64,000 nucleotides of DNA from CAYFNF01 sp964344485 (GTDB lineage Bacteria > Patescibacteriota > Patescibacteriia > UBA9570 > XYC2-FULL-38-9). Shown here in pieces: positions 49,537-59,242 of the stretch. Position 1 is the first letter of the stretch, and each line of letters starts with the position of its first letter. The DNA is taken from NCBI GenBank assembly GCA_964344485.1, contig CAYFNF010000001.1, forward strand, positions 62,001 through 126,000. The letters run 5' to 3'. Both the position numbers and the translations under genes were made by a program. The notes below the pieces were generated by a model. The model saw only the letters and a list, made by a program, of their open reading frames with translations. It had not been told where the DNA came from and did not search any database.

Positions 49537-50859
49537 TTATTTGGGTTTGTCAAGATTCCACCTCTGTTTTGCGTTTTCATTCATGCCCGCACAGACCCAA
49601 AAAAGCAGTATTCCAAAGTGTAAAGACCAGAGATAGTGGTCAAACACTCCAATAATGAGCAACGCAATGATGATGCTTCCTCCAATAAATGACCAGGAAT
49701 CCCGCCATGAGATAGAACGAATTAACGAAAGAACGAATAATACCCATGCGAATAGACCAAATATCCCGATCTCTGTAAAGATCAACAGATAGATGTTGTG
49801 CACTGGTTGGAACATATGCCCTGGTTGAGGCTCGTTAGGGTCTTGTTGCTTTTGCAGCACTGCGGTGTAGTTTCCTATCCCAACCCCAGTAGCCCAGTGG
49901 TCCTGTAGTAAATCAAAACTTTGATCTGTGTAGGTTTGTCTTTCCTCCAGCGACTTCTCTTCGAGTCGGGCGTCTGGAGATAATCGAGTTTGAATCAAGC
50001 TTGGGAACAAGAGAGTCAAAACGATCATGGGAAGCAGAATATACAGAATGCCTGTAACGAGCTGAGCAGGGAATCTTCGCTTTTGAATAAAGGCGCTTAT
50101 GATGGTGAGCACCAACACTGCAGACAGCGCAAGCCATGCTTGCCTAGAGAATGAGATCCATAGTCCAGCGCTCATCACGGTTAACGCTACTGCATATGCC
50201 ATGCGATCCCATGACGGTTTTTTTCTGATATAGAGCGCTAAGCAGATGATAATCGCTACTACAATAAGACCAGCTAGCATATTTGGGTGTGGGAGCGAAC
50301 CGTACCCGCGCAGAATCCTTCCGAGCGGCCCTTCAATAACTTGCACGCCCAGAGTTTCAGGATCTTGCCATGCAATGCCCAGCCATTTGGAGCTCGGGAC
50401 TGTTTGAATAACAAACTGGAAGTAGGCAAAGAGGCTTTGGATCACTGCAGTGATAATAAATACTATGCCGATGCGCCTTTTTCTTATTGGGAGGCGCGAT
50501 AGTAAGAGGAAGAGAACAACACCTTGTGCTAAGACCGCCCACCAGAACAGTGTTACTAGCGTGTCTGTTGCAAAGTTCATGGAGAAGAACGCGATCAGTA
50601 ACAAGAAGCACGCTAGTAATACACTCACTGAAGGTTTATACTTCTTCACTTGAACGTAATGCAGTATCGCGCAGATGAAGAACAAGAATATCAAAATATC
50701 CACTCCGTACAGTGATAGTGTTCCGTATTCCCATGGGTCGAGATTAATTGTACCTCGCTGCAAGATCCATCTACTCTGCCATGGGAGCGCAAAGATCGCT
50801 GCAATGAGTGCCCATTCCGCTAGTCGAGAGAATAGTGTTCGTTGTGAGGATCGAGTCAT
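49537..50859 (-). CDS. O-antigen ligase/polymerase-like membrane protein
   Basis: 440 residues from ATG 50859, which overlaps the upstream stop as ATGA. About twelve membrane helices. The Wzy/WaaL-type large outside loop contains DEEP-like region QRQTYTDQSFDLLQDHWATGVGIGNYTAVL and GHMFQPVHNIYLLIFTEIGIFGLFAWVLFVL, the H-N-x-Y/L-L and GxGxGN patterns typical of this superfamily. It would join or polymerise lipid-linked glycans. Substrate unknown. Probably cotranscribed with the nucleotidyltransferase. The promoter of the candidate RNA overlaps its 3' end. Confidence 0.85.
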   Translation of the reverse strand: MTRSSQRTLFSRLAEWALIAAIFALPWQSRWILQRGTINLDPWEYGTLSLYGVDILIFLFFICAILHYVQVKKYKPSVSVLLACFLLLIAFFSMNFATDTLVTLFWWAVLAQGVVLFLLLSRLPIRKRRIGIVFIITAVIQSLFAYFQFVIQTVPSSKWLGIAWQDPETLGVQVIEGPLGRILRGYGSLPHPNMLAGLIVVAIIICLALYIRKKPSWDRMAYAVALTVMSAGLWISFSRQAWLALSAVLVLTIISAFIQKRRFPAQLVTGILYILLPMIVLTLLFPSLIQTRLSPDARLEEKSLEERQTYTDQSFDLLQDHWATGVGIGNYTAVLQKQQDPNEPQPGHMFQPVHNIYLLIFTEIGIFGLFAWVLFVLSLIRSISWRDSWSFIGGSIIIALLIIGVFDHYLWSLHFGILLFWVCAGMNENAKQRWNLDKPK

Positions 50860-51764
50860 GTGAGTGTGGATGATTGAATTTGCTCCTCCCATTTCTTTTG
50901 AAGTTCTGTACGCATGTCATTAGTATGTAGTTTGAGGATTGATTCATTCATTACTACGCGTTTATCTTTATTCGCCATAGAGCGGAGCTTCTCGGGCATG
51001 ATTTTAAGCTGTATTCTCTTCAGTAATGATTCAGCGCATAGCAGTTGTAGAGGCATTTGAATTAGCGGCTGCCACCAACTACGAGTAATGATTCGTTTTA
51101 ACGACGGTTGTGTCCACTGGAGATCATCGAACACCTTCTGTAGCCATGTATTCTGTTGGATGTATTGTTGAAACTGTCCATTGTCATAGATTGGATAGAA
51201 CTGCGATGCCCAGAATGAGAAATGTATATCTTGCTCTCCTATCTTATACGGCTCCATATCTAATTGATTCTCTGCAATATAGAGCGACAAACAGATTGCG
51301 CGTTCTTCTGTTTGTTCAAACGGGCGTTGACGCAGTAGCTTCATAGCCATAGTAGTAAAAAAACGTGCAGACCAGATCTTCCCTGGTGCAGTAATGATAC
51401 AGAGGTCAATATCACTCTGTTTACGCGCATTATGCCAGCCCATAGAGTTAACAAACCAGATTGCGCGCACATGCGGCATTGCAGCGAGCAGTCGTATATG
51501 CGGTTTTGCGTGCTTCCATTTCTCTTCTGTGAAGTTGTATTTCTGTTTGCGCGTATGGATCAAGCCTTCTCGTCCCTTTAAAAAATAAAACCCCTCTTTG
51601 GATTCGATCTGATCGAGCTGTTCTGCGATCTGCTGTATTGTATGTAATTGCGGCGCTTGCTCATCGTGCTTCAACAACCATTTCCGTATTTCAAGAAGCG
51701 TTGGCGCAAAGTCAAACATATTAAAGTAACGCAAGGTATGCAGGACACTGGTTTGAACGGTCAT
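50856..51764 (-). CDS. nucleotidyltransferase-fold protein
   Basis: 302 residues. The pol-beta-type NTase motif is FVNSMGWHNARKQSDIDLCII, a G-x(n)-D-x-D with the two aspartates; RFFTTMAMKLLRQRPF follows. The rest is helical (AIWFVN..., QFYPIYDNGQFQQYIQQNTWLQKVFDDLQ). Stand-alone NTases of this kind are common in Patescibacteria, with unknown substrate (antitoxin-like, tRNA-modifying or antibiotic-adenylating relatives exist). N-terminal residues 1-75 look like a winged helix (FAPTLLEIRKWLL... KEGFYFLKGREGLI). Overlaps the O-antigen-ligase gene by 4 bases. Confidence 0.8.
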   Translation of the reverse strand: MTVQTSVLHTLRYFNMFDFAPTLLEIRKWLLKHDEQAPQLHTIQQIAEQLDQIESKEGFYFLKGREGLIHTRKQKYNFTEEKWKHAKPHIRLLAAMPHVRAIWFVNSMGWHNARKQSDIDLCIITAPGKIWSARFFTTMAMKLLRQRPFEQTEERAICLSLYIAENQLDMEPYKIGEQDIHFSFWASQFYPIYDNGQFQQYIQQNTWLQKVFDDLQWTQPSLKRIITRSWWQPLIQMPLQLLCAESLLKRIQLKIMPEKLRSMANKDKRVVMNESILKLHTNDMRTELQKKWEEQIQSSTLT

Positions 51765-51809
51765 ATTCTATAGTATACGGTGCGGCTTCAAAAAAGAAAA
51801 GAAATAAAA

Positions 51810-51831
51810 GCACCGGACCATGGTCCGGTGC
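51810..51831 (-). terminator. uvrA terminator (22-base perfect palindrome)
   Basis: GCACCGGACCA/TGGTCCGGTGC followed on the minus strand by TTTTATTTC. Placed just after the uvrA stop. Confidence 0.85.
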
Positions 51832-51841
51832 AAGTGTTCTA

Positions 51842-54682
51842 TTATTTCTTGAGCATCTCTTTTAAGTACTGTCCGGTATAGCTCTTTTTTTCTTTTGAGA
51901 CCTGTTCAGGAGTTCCTTCAGCAACGACTAACCCTCCTTTGTCTCCGCCGTCAGGACCGAGGTCAATGACCCAGTCAGCGGATTTGATGACATCCATATT
52001 GTGCTCGATGATCAGCACAGTGTTTCCTTTACTGACTAGTTGCTGTAGCACGCTCAGAAGGCGCTTCACATCCGCAAAATGCAGACCAGTGGTTGGTTCG
52101 TCTAGAATATAGAGTGTTTTACCTGTTGCACGCCGAGAGAGCTCTGTGGCGAGTTTTACGCGCTGTGCTTCACCACCAGAGAGCGTAGTTGCGTTCTGTC
52201 CAAGCTGAATGTATCCCAAGCCCACATCTCGAAGTGTTTCTAGTTTCTTCTTGATATTCGGGATATTTCGGAAGAATTGATACGCTTCCTCTACAGTCAT
52301 CTGGAGCACGTCTGCAATAGTCTTGCCTTTATAATGAATCTCTAATGCCTGTTTGTTATATCGCATACCGTGACACTCATCACATTCTACATAGACATCT
52401 GGCAAGAAGTGCATCTCGATCTTTATCACGCCGTCTCCTTGGCACGATTCACACCGACCGCCTTTTACATTAAATGAGAATCGGCCAGCTTTATATCCCC
52501 GCATCTTCGCTTCTGGGATCTGTGTATAGAGGTCTCGGATATAGGTGAAGACTCCGGTGTAGGTTGCTGGATTGGATCGAGGTGTTCGTCCAATCGGCGA
52601 CTGATCAATGTCAATCACTTTGTTTAGATGTTCTAGTCCATCGATCTCTTCGTATTTACCAGGAATATCTTTTGCGTTATAGAAATGTTGGTTCAATGCT
52701 CGTGCAAGGATTTCGGTCATTAAGGTAGATTTTCCAGATCCAGAGACTCCGGTGATACAGGTGAATGTACCAAGTGGAATATTCACGTCGATCTTTTGTA
52801 AGTTGTGTTCTTCTGCTCCAATAATCTTGATATGCTTCTCATTTCCTTTACGACGCTTTTTAGGAATAGGGATAGTATCTTTCCCGGAAAGGTATTTTCC
52901 AGTTACTGATTTTACCCGCTTCTTGATCTCTTCTGGCTTGCCTTGCGCAATCACCTCTCCACCGTGTTTTCCTGCGCCTGGCCCGATGTCAATCACATGA
53001 TCAGCTGCTAAGATGGTCTCTTCATCGTGCTCAACGACTACCACAGTATTTTGGAGGTCGCGTAGCTGTTTCAAGGTTTCAATTAGTTTTTTATTGTCGC
53101 GTTGGTGTAATCCGATGGATGGTTCGTCTAAGATGTAAACTACGCCCACCAGCGAAGATCCGATCTGCGTTGCTAATCGTATACGCTGTGCTTCACCGCC
53201 AGAGAGCGTTGATGCTGCGCGATCTAGCGTTAAGTACGATAACCCTACATTTTCCAAGAATGTTAAACGTGATAGTACTTCTTTAAGGATCTGTTTTCCA
53301 ATGGTTTGCTCTTTTTTATTTAGCTTCAGGTTAGAAAACGCTTTTTTTGCTTCAGAGATCGTGTATGAAGTAGCATCTGAGATATTCTCATCATTAATAG
53401 TAACTGCAAGCACTTCAGGCTTTAACCGTTTTCCTTTACAGCTTGGACAATCAAAGACGCGCATGTAGCGTTCGATCTCTGACCGCATATATTCAGATTC
53501 GGTTTCGCGGTATCGGCGTTCTAGGTTTGGAATCACTCCTTCATACGTGGTCATGAACTGTTGTACTTTCCCTTTTTGTCCAGCACCCGCGTTTACATCA
53601 TACTGTTGGTCACCTGTTCCGTAGAGGATTTTATCTACATCTCCTTTTTTCAATTTCTTTACTGGGTCGCGCATAGAGAAGTTATGTGCAGAAGCAACCG
53701 CCTCTAAAATGCGCATCATCCAGGTCTGATTTGAAGATGTGCGAGACCATGGGCGTATTGCTCCCTCTGCGAGCGCTAACTTTTTATTTGGAATAATTAA
53801 ATCCGGGTCCACTTCCAGTTTTGTTCCCAGCCCAGTACATGCTGGACACGCTCCGTGCGGGGAGTTGAAGGAGAAGTTTCGCGGCTCGATCTCTTCTAAG
53901 TTAATACTACATTCATTACAAGAGAAGTGCTCTGACAACAGGATGTCGCGTTCTTGGTTTGAGTTATGAATAATGACGAGCCCATCAGAAAGTTCCAGTG
54001 CGGTTTCAATAGACTCATTCAAACGAGTCTTTTCTAGCTTGCTATCGACTGTTAAGCGGTCGATAACGATTTCGATATTGTGTTTTTTCTTCTTATCCAA
54101 GCTCAGGTCCTCAGCCTCTTCCATAGGGTAAAGAAGGCCGTCCACTCGTACGCGTACATACCCTGCTTTGCGCGCTTCCGAGAATACTGCTTTGTGCTCG
54201 CCCTTCTTATCGCGAATGACTGGCGAGACGATCATGAACTTTGTTCCTTCATCAAACGCCAGTATCTGCTTTACCATCTGCTCAACAGTCTGTTTTTTTA
54301 CGACCTTTCCACAAGAAGGACAGTGCGGAATACCAACACGCGCAAAGAGTAAGCGAAGATAGTCGTAAATCTCTGTGACGGTTCCCACAGTAGAACGTGG
54401 GTTGTGAGAAGCAGTTTTTTGATCAATAGATATCGCTGGCGATAAGCCGTCGATTTGATCTACATCAGGCTTATCCATTAAGCCAAGGAATTGACGCGCA
54501 TATGCTGAGAGTGATTCTACGTAACGGCGTTGCCCTTCTGCATAGATGGTATCAAATGCGAGTGAGGATTTTCCAGATCCTGAAAGACCGGTAATGACTA
54601 CTAATTTATCACGTGGTATCTCAACGCTGATATCTTTGAGGTTATGGACGCGTGCTCCTTGTACGCTAATGGTTTTTGCCAT
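51842..54682 (-). CDS. uvrA: UvrA excinuclease ATPase subunit
   Basis: 946 residues from ATG 54682 (MAKTISVQGARVHNLKDISV; upstream in-frame codons precede the natural start). Two ABC modules: Walker A ITGLSGSGKSSLAFDTIYAEGQRRYVESLSAYARQFLG and ITGVSGSGKSTLMTEI, signatures LSGGEAQRIRLATQIGS and LSGGEAQRVKLATELS, and zinc modules (CNECSINL...CPACTG; CESCQGDGVIKIEMHFLPDVYVECDECHG). It detects DNA lesions with UvrB and starts nucleotide excision repair. Divergent from uvrC. The TTGACT-17-TATACT promoter lies at 54750-54722. uvrB is not in the window. Confidence 0.97.
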   Translation of the reverse strand: MAKTISVQGARVHNLKDISVEIPRDKLVVITGLSGSGKSSLAFDTIYAEGQRRYVESLSAYARQFLGLMDKPDVDQIDGLSPAISIDQKTASHNPRSTVGTVTEIYDYLRLLFARVGIPHCPSCGKVVKKQTVEQMVKQILAFDEGTKFMIVSPVIRDKKGEHKAVFSEARKAGYVRVRVDGLLYPMEEAEDLSLDKKKKHNIEIVIDRLTVDSKLEKTRLNESIETALELSDGLVIIHNSNQERDILLSEHFSCNECSINLEEIEPRNFSFNSPHGACPACTGLGTKLEVDPDLIIPNKKLALAEGAIRPWSRTSSNQTWMMRILEAVASAHNFSMRDPVKKLKKGDVDKILYGTGDQQYDVNAGAGQKGKVQQFMTTYEGVIPNLERRYRETESEYMRSEIERYMRVFDCPSCKGKRLKPEVLAVTINDENISDATSYTISEAKKAFSNLKLNKKEQTIGKQILKEVLSRLTFLENVGLSYLTLDRAASTLSGGEAQRIRLATQIGSSLVGVVYILDEPSIGLHQRDNKKLIETLKQLRDLQNTVVVVEHDEETILAADHVIDIGPGAGKHGGEVIAQGKPEEIKKRVKSVTGKYLSGKDTIPIPKKRRKGNEKHIKIIGAEEHNLQKIDVNIPLGTFTCITGVSGSGKSTLMTEILARALNQHFYNAKDIPGKYEEIDGLEHLNKVIDIDQSPIGRTPRSNPATYTGVFTYIRDLYTQIPEAKMRGYKAGRFSFNVKGGRCESCQGDGVIKIEMHFLPDVYVECDECHGMRYNKQALEIHYKGKTIADVLQMTVEEAYQFFRNIPNIKKKLETLRDVGLGYIQLGQNATTLSGGEAQRVKLATELSRRATGKTLYILDEPTTGLHFADVKRLLSVLQQLVSKGNTVLIIEHNMDVIKSADWVIDLGPDGGDKGGLVVAEGTPEQVSKEKKSYTGQYLKEMLKK

Positions 54683-54721
54683 GATGATGAGTAATATTAC
54701 AAATAGATAGACTAGTGACAC

Positions 54722-54750
54722 AGTATACAGCAAGATGTTTTAGAAGTCAA
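54722..54750 (-). promoter_or_regulatory. uvrA promoter
   Basis: Minus-strand TTGACT (54750-54745), 17-base spacer, TATACT (54727-54722). No copy of the lexA/recA SOS element is present. Confidence 0.85.
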
Positions 54751-54786
54751 CAGCTGTGGGGATGATTGCTTTTTTCTGTTTTTTGG

Positions 54787-54792
54787 TACAAT
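54787..54792 (+). promoter_or_regulatory. uvrC -10 box, near-leaderless
   Basis: TACAAT at 54787-54792, 9 bases before the ATG at 54802. Confidence 0.55.
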
Positions 54793-54801
54793 ATCCGTGT
54801 A

Positions 54802-56430
54802 ATGGGTATAAGCAAGAAGTTACAAAAAAAGGTTCAGACATTGCCGCAGAAACCAGGGGTCTATCAGTTTTTGGGTGCTCAGAAGAAGTTGTTATATATA
54901 GGAAAAGCGAATAACCTCCGTTCTCGTGTGCAGTCATATTTTCGTGCTTCTTCTGATCTCTCTCCAGCAAAGCAGCAAATGGTGCAGGAGATCGTTGACG
55001 TGACAGTGACTATGGTTGATAGTGAAGCAGAGGCGTTGCTGTTGGAGACCATTCTGATAAAGAAATATCGACCGCGGTTTAATATCATCATGAAAGATGA
55101 TAAGAACTATCAGTATATTCATATCACTGATGAGCCGTACCCACAGCTGGAGACCACGAGGACGCTTTATTCACGACAGCGTGGGCGCATCGTGCGCAAG
55201 CCAGGTACTTTCTACGGTCCATATACTTCTGGCCGGAAGGTGAGAGCAATGATTCGTTTGCTGAAAACGATCTTTCAGTACTGTGATACACCGCCGCGCA
55301 TGGTTCGAGGTGCTGTGCAATTCCCGGAGCGGCCGTGCTTGAAGTACCAGATGCAGCGGTGTGTTGGACCGTGCGCTGATGCAATTTCTCAGGAAGAGTA
55401 TCAGAAGCTCTTCAAACAGATTAAGAATTTCTTAGACGGGGACTATAAGACAGTGCAAGTGCATTTGGAGCAGCAGATGCAAGACGCGTCCCAGCAAGAA
55501 CAGTTCGAACGCGCGTCAGAGTATCGAGATCAGCTTGCGGCGATTGAGAAGTTGCTACAAGAACAGAAAGTTGTCTCTACTAAGCGGGATAATGCAGATT
55601 ATATCTCGATGACTCGTAATACATATATAGCTGCAGTGAATATGTTCACTATCCGTAAGGGCGTGATGATACAGCAGCAGGTGTTTTTCTTGGCGCATGT
55701 AGAAGACAATACCGATGAGGAAGTGGTGGAAGCGTTTAAAGATCAGTACTATGCGTCTTCGTTAGATGTGCCGTCGAAAATATATTGCAGTACAGAGGAT
55801 AGACGCGGAAGACATCGTCGATTGCTAGAGATGGGAGTGCAGAACGCAGAGTTTGCGTTAGAGTCGCGGCGGGCTTCATATGAGCAGCAGTCCACACGTA
55901 CACAACAGGGGCTGCTTGACCTTGCGACTGCAATTGGAGCGAAATCTGCTGATGCTCTTCATCGCATTGAGATCTATGATATCTCTAACATTCAAGGTAC
56001 GCACATGGTGGGCGCGATGGCAGTGTTTATCGATGGGTTGCCAGCTCCTGCAGAGTATCGGAAGTTCAAGATAAAAACAGTGGATGGAGCAAATGATGTG
56101 GCAGCAATGAAAGAGGTGTTGATGCGTCGATTAAAACGCATGGATTCTACGGATGCAGAACAGTGGCCGCAGCCAGATCTGATCATTGTGGACGGTGGAC
56201 AAGCGCAGTTGAACACTGCGTGTGATGCGATTGAACTATATAAGAAAGATATTCCAGTCATTGCACTGGCTAAGCGCGAGGAAGAGGTCTATATACCAGG
56301 ACGTACTACTACTAAGAAGTTTTCAAAGAAATCACCCGGGTTGTTCTTGCTCCAGCGCATGCGAGATGAAGCACATCGATTTGCAATTGGGTTTTATAGA
56401 AAGCGTCATTTGAAGTCTATTACAGAGTAG
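54802..56430 (+). CDS. uvrC: UvrC excinuclease subunit
   Basis: 542 residues from ATG 54802 (MGISKKLQKKVQTLPQKPGVYQFL; the longer frame starts before the promoter). GIY-YIG nuclease domain PGVYQFLGAQKKLLYIGKANNLRSRVQSYF, then the cysteine-rich FERPCLKYQMQRCVGPC block, a UvrB-interaction UVR helix (LEQQMQDASQQEQFERASEYRDQLAAIEKLL), and the C-terminal RNase H-like endonuclease domain (RIEIYDISNIQGTHMVGAMAVFIDG...DLIIVDGGQAQLN). It makes both incisions in nucleotide excision repair. Divergent from uvrA. Confidence 0.95.
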   Translation: MGISKKLQKKVQTLPQKPGVYQFLGAQKKLLYIGKANNLRSRVQSYFRASSDLSPAKQQMVQEIVDVTVTMVDSEAEALLLETILIKKYRPRFNIIMKDDKNYQYIHITDEPYPQLETTRTLYSRQRGRIVRKPGTFYGPYTSGRKVRAMIRLLKTIFQYCDTPPRMVRGAVQFPERPCLKYQMQRCVGPCADAISQEEYQKLFKQIKNFLDGDYKTVQVHLEQQMQDASQQEQFERASEYRDQLAAIEKLLQEQKVVSTKRDNADYISMTRNTYIAAVNMFTIRKGVMIQQQVFFLAHVEDNTDEEVVEAFKDQYYASSLDVPSKIYCSTEDRRGRHRRLLEMGVQNAEFALESRRASYEQQSTRTQQGLLDLATAIGAKSADALHRIEIYDISNIQGTHMVGAMAVFIDGLPAPAEYRKFKIKTVDGANDVAAMKEVLMRRLKRMDSTDAEQWPQPDLIIVDGGQAQLNTACDAIELYKKDIPVIALAKREEEVYIPGRTTTKKFSKKSPGLFLLQRMRDEAHRFAIGFYRKRHLKSITE

Positions 56431-56446
56431 AAAAACGCAAGAAACA

Positions 56447-56475
56447 AAAAAACACCGGGGCGTGCCCGGTGTTTT
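56447..56475. terminator. bidirectional terminator
   Basis: AACACCGGG / CCCGGTGTT perfect stem with a 5-base loop between uvrC and the 861-residue gene. Confidence 0.9.
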
Positions 56476-56482
56476 CAGTTGA

Positions 56483-59068
56483 TTACGCTTCTTGGAATGG
56501 AGGTCGGTATGGTTGTGGTTGATGTCGTTGTCTAGCGCGTTTCATTCGCGCTCCACGCAGTGTTGGTCGTTGACCGTCATCCTCAGGTTCGATGACTGCT
56601 TGAGCCTTTCGCATTTCATCGCGATCCTGAGCTAAGCGATCTTCTGCTTGATCTGCTCGCATCTGTAGAGTGCGTCGTTCCACGTCTTGCAATGCAGCTG
56701 CGCGTTGGCGTAGCATGTCCTCGTAGGAATTTACTTCATCTGCTAGGTCGCCGGTAAGCGCTTCTTTCCCTTTTATTCCTTCTGAACGTCGAAGGGTGGT
56801 TTCAAATTCATCTACCATGCGGTCAATCTGCTGCTCTAGTCGTGGACCGTACTGTTCATACGTTCCTTCAAGCGCTGCTCGGTCATTCCCCATGCCGAAG
56901 AATGTAAGCATTTCGTCTCGTTCTGATTGCATGGATTCAACGAGCGGCATCTGCATACGTGCATCTATTGCGCCGTCCCATTGTGCTGAAGCTGCTGCTA
57001 TCTCTGACTGTTCTCCTGTTTCAGCTGCAGCTTGAATATCAGCGCTCATTGCAGGCATATCTCGATGTGCTGCTGCTTCTCGTTGTTCTGGAGTAACTAC
57101 ATCCGCCATAGAGTTTGCGATTCCTTGTCCCATTTCTGTTGCATGAGCTATACGATCTTGGACCTCTCTTAATTCGGGTGGTACGCGACCAAGAGTTTTC
57201 ATCAGTATTTTTGATACGCGACCCATGCCTGTCATTATTTTTCGTTCTTCGTCAACTAATGCTTGCACTTGTGTTTGTAGTTCAGCGTATCGTGCTTGAA
57301 GCTCTTGTAAACCACCGAGTGGTTGCATCTCTGCTCGTCTCTGCGCGTCTTCAAGGCTATCATCTGTAATTATCGGTTCTTTATTTCTTGCCGCTTCTAA
57401 CTCTTCTTCTCGAGTCCATCGTTGGCGCCGCTCCAAGATTGCAGGGCGGCGTTCTACTGTCTGCCTTACGCCACCAAATCCAGTTGCAGCTGCGGATACT
57501 TGATCACCTCTGCGTACGGATGCGAGTCCTGCTGACCCTCTAATAGGAGCTTGTTCAGCAAGCTCTTCAGGATCAAGTGCTGGTAACCGCTCTGCGCGAG
57601 CTTCCATTAATGCTGGATCTTCAGATGCGCTAGCAAAGTCTTCTTCTTGTGGGGTTTCTGCATAGGAGTCTGGTCCAGCGGTTGGTAGGTCTTTGACTCC
57701 AGGAGGTACTGCAACATCTGGCTCTGGATCAACATGACGTCTTCTATGTAATACTCCTGCTGGTCGTGGTTGATCCACATGGGTCATACTACCGTAGCCG
57801 TAGCTGTATGTTTGTTGTGGCCTTCCTTCGCCAATAAAGGATAACTGATCAACAGTTCGAGTAGTTGGATGTTCATCTTCCCATGCTGCTTCTTCAGCCG
57901 TAAGCCCGGGCTCCATCTCTGCTCGTGCTTCTAGTAGTTCTTCGTCGTCAGCCATTGGGACTTCTGCCATCGCATCAGCATCAGCACCGCGAGCAAAGAA
58001 GCCGTGCTCTACATCACGGTCCCCAACAGTATCACCGAGAGCCTCTTTTTCAGCACGCGCTGCGTCACTTTGTAGCAACCTCTCCGGTGCTTCTGGTGCC
58101 TCAACTCCCTCTCCCACTAGCGGAGCACCTGCATCTTGAAGGCGCGCCTCAATAGAAGCAAGCAATGCGCGTCGCTCATCGAGTTGTTCATCAAACGCTT
58201 CATTTGCAGCATGAAGATCCTCGCCGGTCAGTCCAGCATCTCTGTTTCGTTTGACTGCATCTTCAAATAGTCTATCAATTACTTTATTCCATGCTTGTCC
58301 ATCAAGCGTAACCGGATTTGGGTCTGCAGGATCAAATTGGAAGAAGTTCATCAGTTCTGTACGCTGGTTTTGTAGGGTACCAACATTTAGTTCAACCTCT
58401 TCTGCTGTAGGCTCTGCAACTTCTCCTTCAGGTGGTGCAAACGGGTCTGCTACTGCTGCAATAGCTGGTTCAGTTACTGCTTCTACATCATCTACTACTT
58501 TAGCAGCTGGTACTGCTTCTGCAGTAGGCTCTGCACCTGCTTCACGCCGTTCTCGCGCCATTCTATTAAGCATATCAGCGACTAACGCATATCGAAGAAT
58601 TTCTGACGCTGGGATAGCTGCTGTAGCGTCTTGGGATCTGAGAGCTGCAACTTGTGCTTTCGCAGTCTCTGCATGATGGTCAGCAAGTCGTTGTAAGCTT
58701 TGAGCAGTTTCACCAGGAAACCCCAATTCTAAAGTTGCAAGATAGTCCTGTGCTGGTAATGGATCACCAACAAAATCGCTTTCTCGATCATCCCACATTC
58801 GATAAGTGACGGTTTCTGCGTCAACTTGCCCTTCAAGCGCTCGTTGCGTGTCAGCTAAAATAGTATCTGCTAAAGACTCTGCTCTAGCATCCGATGCTGC
58901 TTCTGTTGCCTCTGTTGTTGAAGCAGCAACACCTAAGTCCGCTCCTGTATCATCTGGTTCTGGAGGGACTTGAGCTTGTGGTCTGTCGGGTTTTGCGCTA
59001 GGCGCTTTTCCAGTATCGTGCGCTGGTGCTCCTGCACCACCACGACTGGTTGTACTTCTCTCATCCAT
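56483..59068 (-). CDS. large hypothetical acidic protein, 861 residues
   Basis: No signal peptide or membrane helix. The N-terminal about 100 residues are disordered (TTSRGGAGAPAHDTGKAPSAKPDRPQAQVPPEP). The middle is acidic and alanine/glutamate-rich with repeated short DEELLEARAEMEPGLTAEEA-type stretches. The C-terminal about 350 residues have long coiled helices (LEELQARYAELQTQVQALVDEERKIM, DEVNSYEDMLRQRAAALQDVERRTLQMRADQAEDRLAQDRDEMRKAQAVIEPE) and end in a basic cluster. Backbone composition. The style resembles large lineage-specific Patescibacteria proteins of unknown function. It may be an envelope or scaffold protein, but nothing shows this. Confidence 0.72.
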   Translation of the reverse strand: MDERSTTSRGGAGAPAHDTGKAPSAKPDRPQAQVPPEPDDTGADLGVAASTTEATEAASDARAESLADTILADTQRALEGQVDAETVTYRMWDDRESDFVGDPLPAQDYLATLELGFPGETAQSLQRLADHHAETAKAQVAALRSQDATAAIPASEILRYALVADMLNRMARERREAGAEPTAEAVPAAKVVDDVEAVTEPAIAAVADPFAPPEGEVAEPTAEEVELNVGTLQNQRTELMNFFQFDPADPNPVTLDGQAWNKVIDRLFEDAVKRNRDAGLTGEDLHAANEAFDEQLDERRALLASIEARLQDAGAPLVGEGVEAPEAPERLLQSDAARAEKEALGDTVGDRDVEHGFFARGADADAMAEVPMADDEELLEARAEMEPGLTAEEAAWEDEHPTTRTVDQLSFIGEGRPQQTYSYGYGSMTHVDQPRPAGVLHRRRHVDPEPDVAVPPGVKDLPTAGPDSYAETPQEEDFASASEDPALMEARAERLPALDPEELAEQAPIRGSAGLASVRRGDQVSAAATGFGGVRQTVERRPAILERRQRWTREEELEAARNKEPIITDDSLEDAQRRAEMQPLGGLQELQARYAELQTQVQALVDEERKIMTGMGRVSKILMKTLGRVPPELREVQDRIAHATEMGQGIANSMADVVTPEQREAAAHRDMPAMSADIQAAAETGEQSEIAAASAQWDGAIDARMQMPLVESMQSERDEMLTFFGMGNDRAALEGTYEQYGPRLEQQIDRMVDEFETTLRRSEGIKGKEALTGDLADEVNSYEDMLRQRAAALQDVERRTLQMRADQAEDRLAQDRDEMRKAQAVIEPEDDGQRPTLRGARMKRARQRHQPQPYRPPFQEA

Positions 59069-59242
59069 AATAAATTTTGTTACTAATCATTATTAATTTT
59101 AACAGAAAATTATACATCAGTCAATCGATTTTGTCAAGGGTTTACAGGGGAAAATGAGCATTTCCTAATGATTTCAGGGCATCTGTTTTGCGTAAGTGTT
59201 TCGGAGCCAGAGTCAAGAAACAAGATATTCACTACGAAAACA

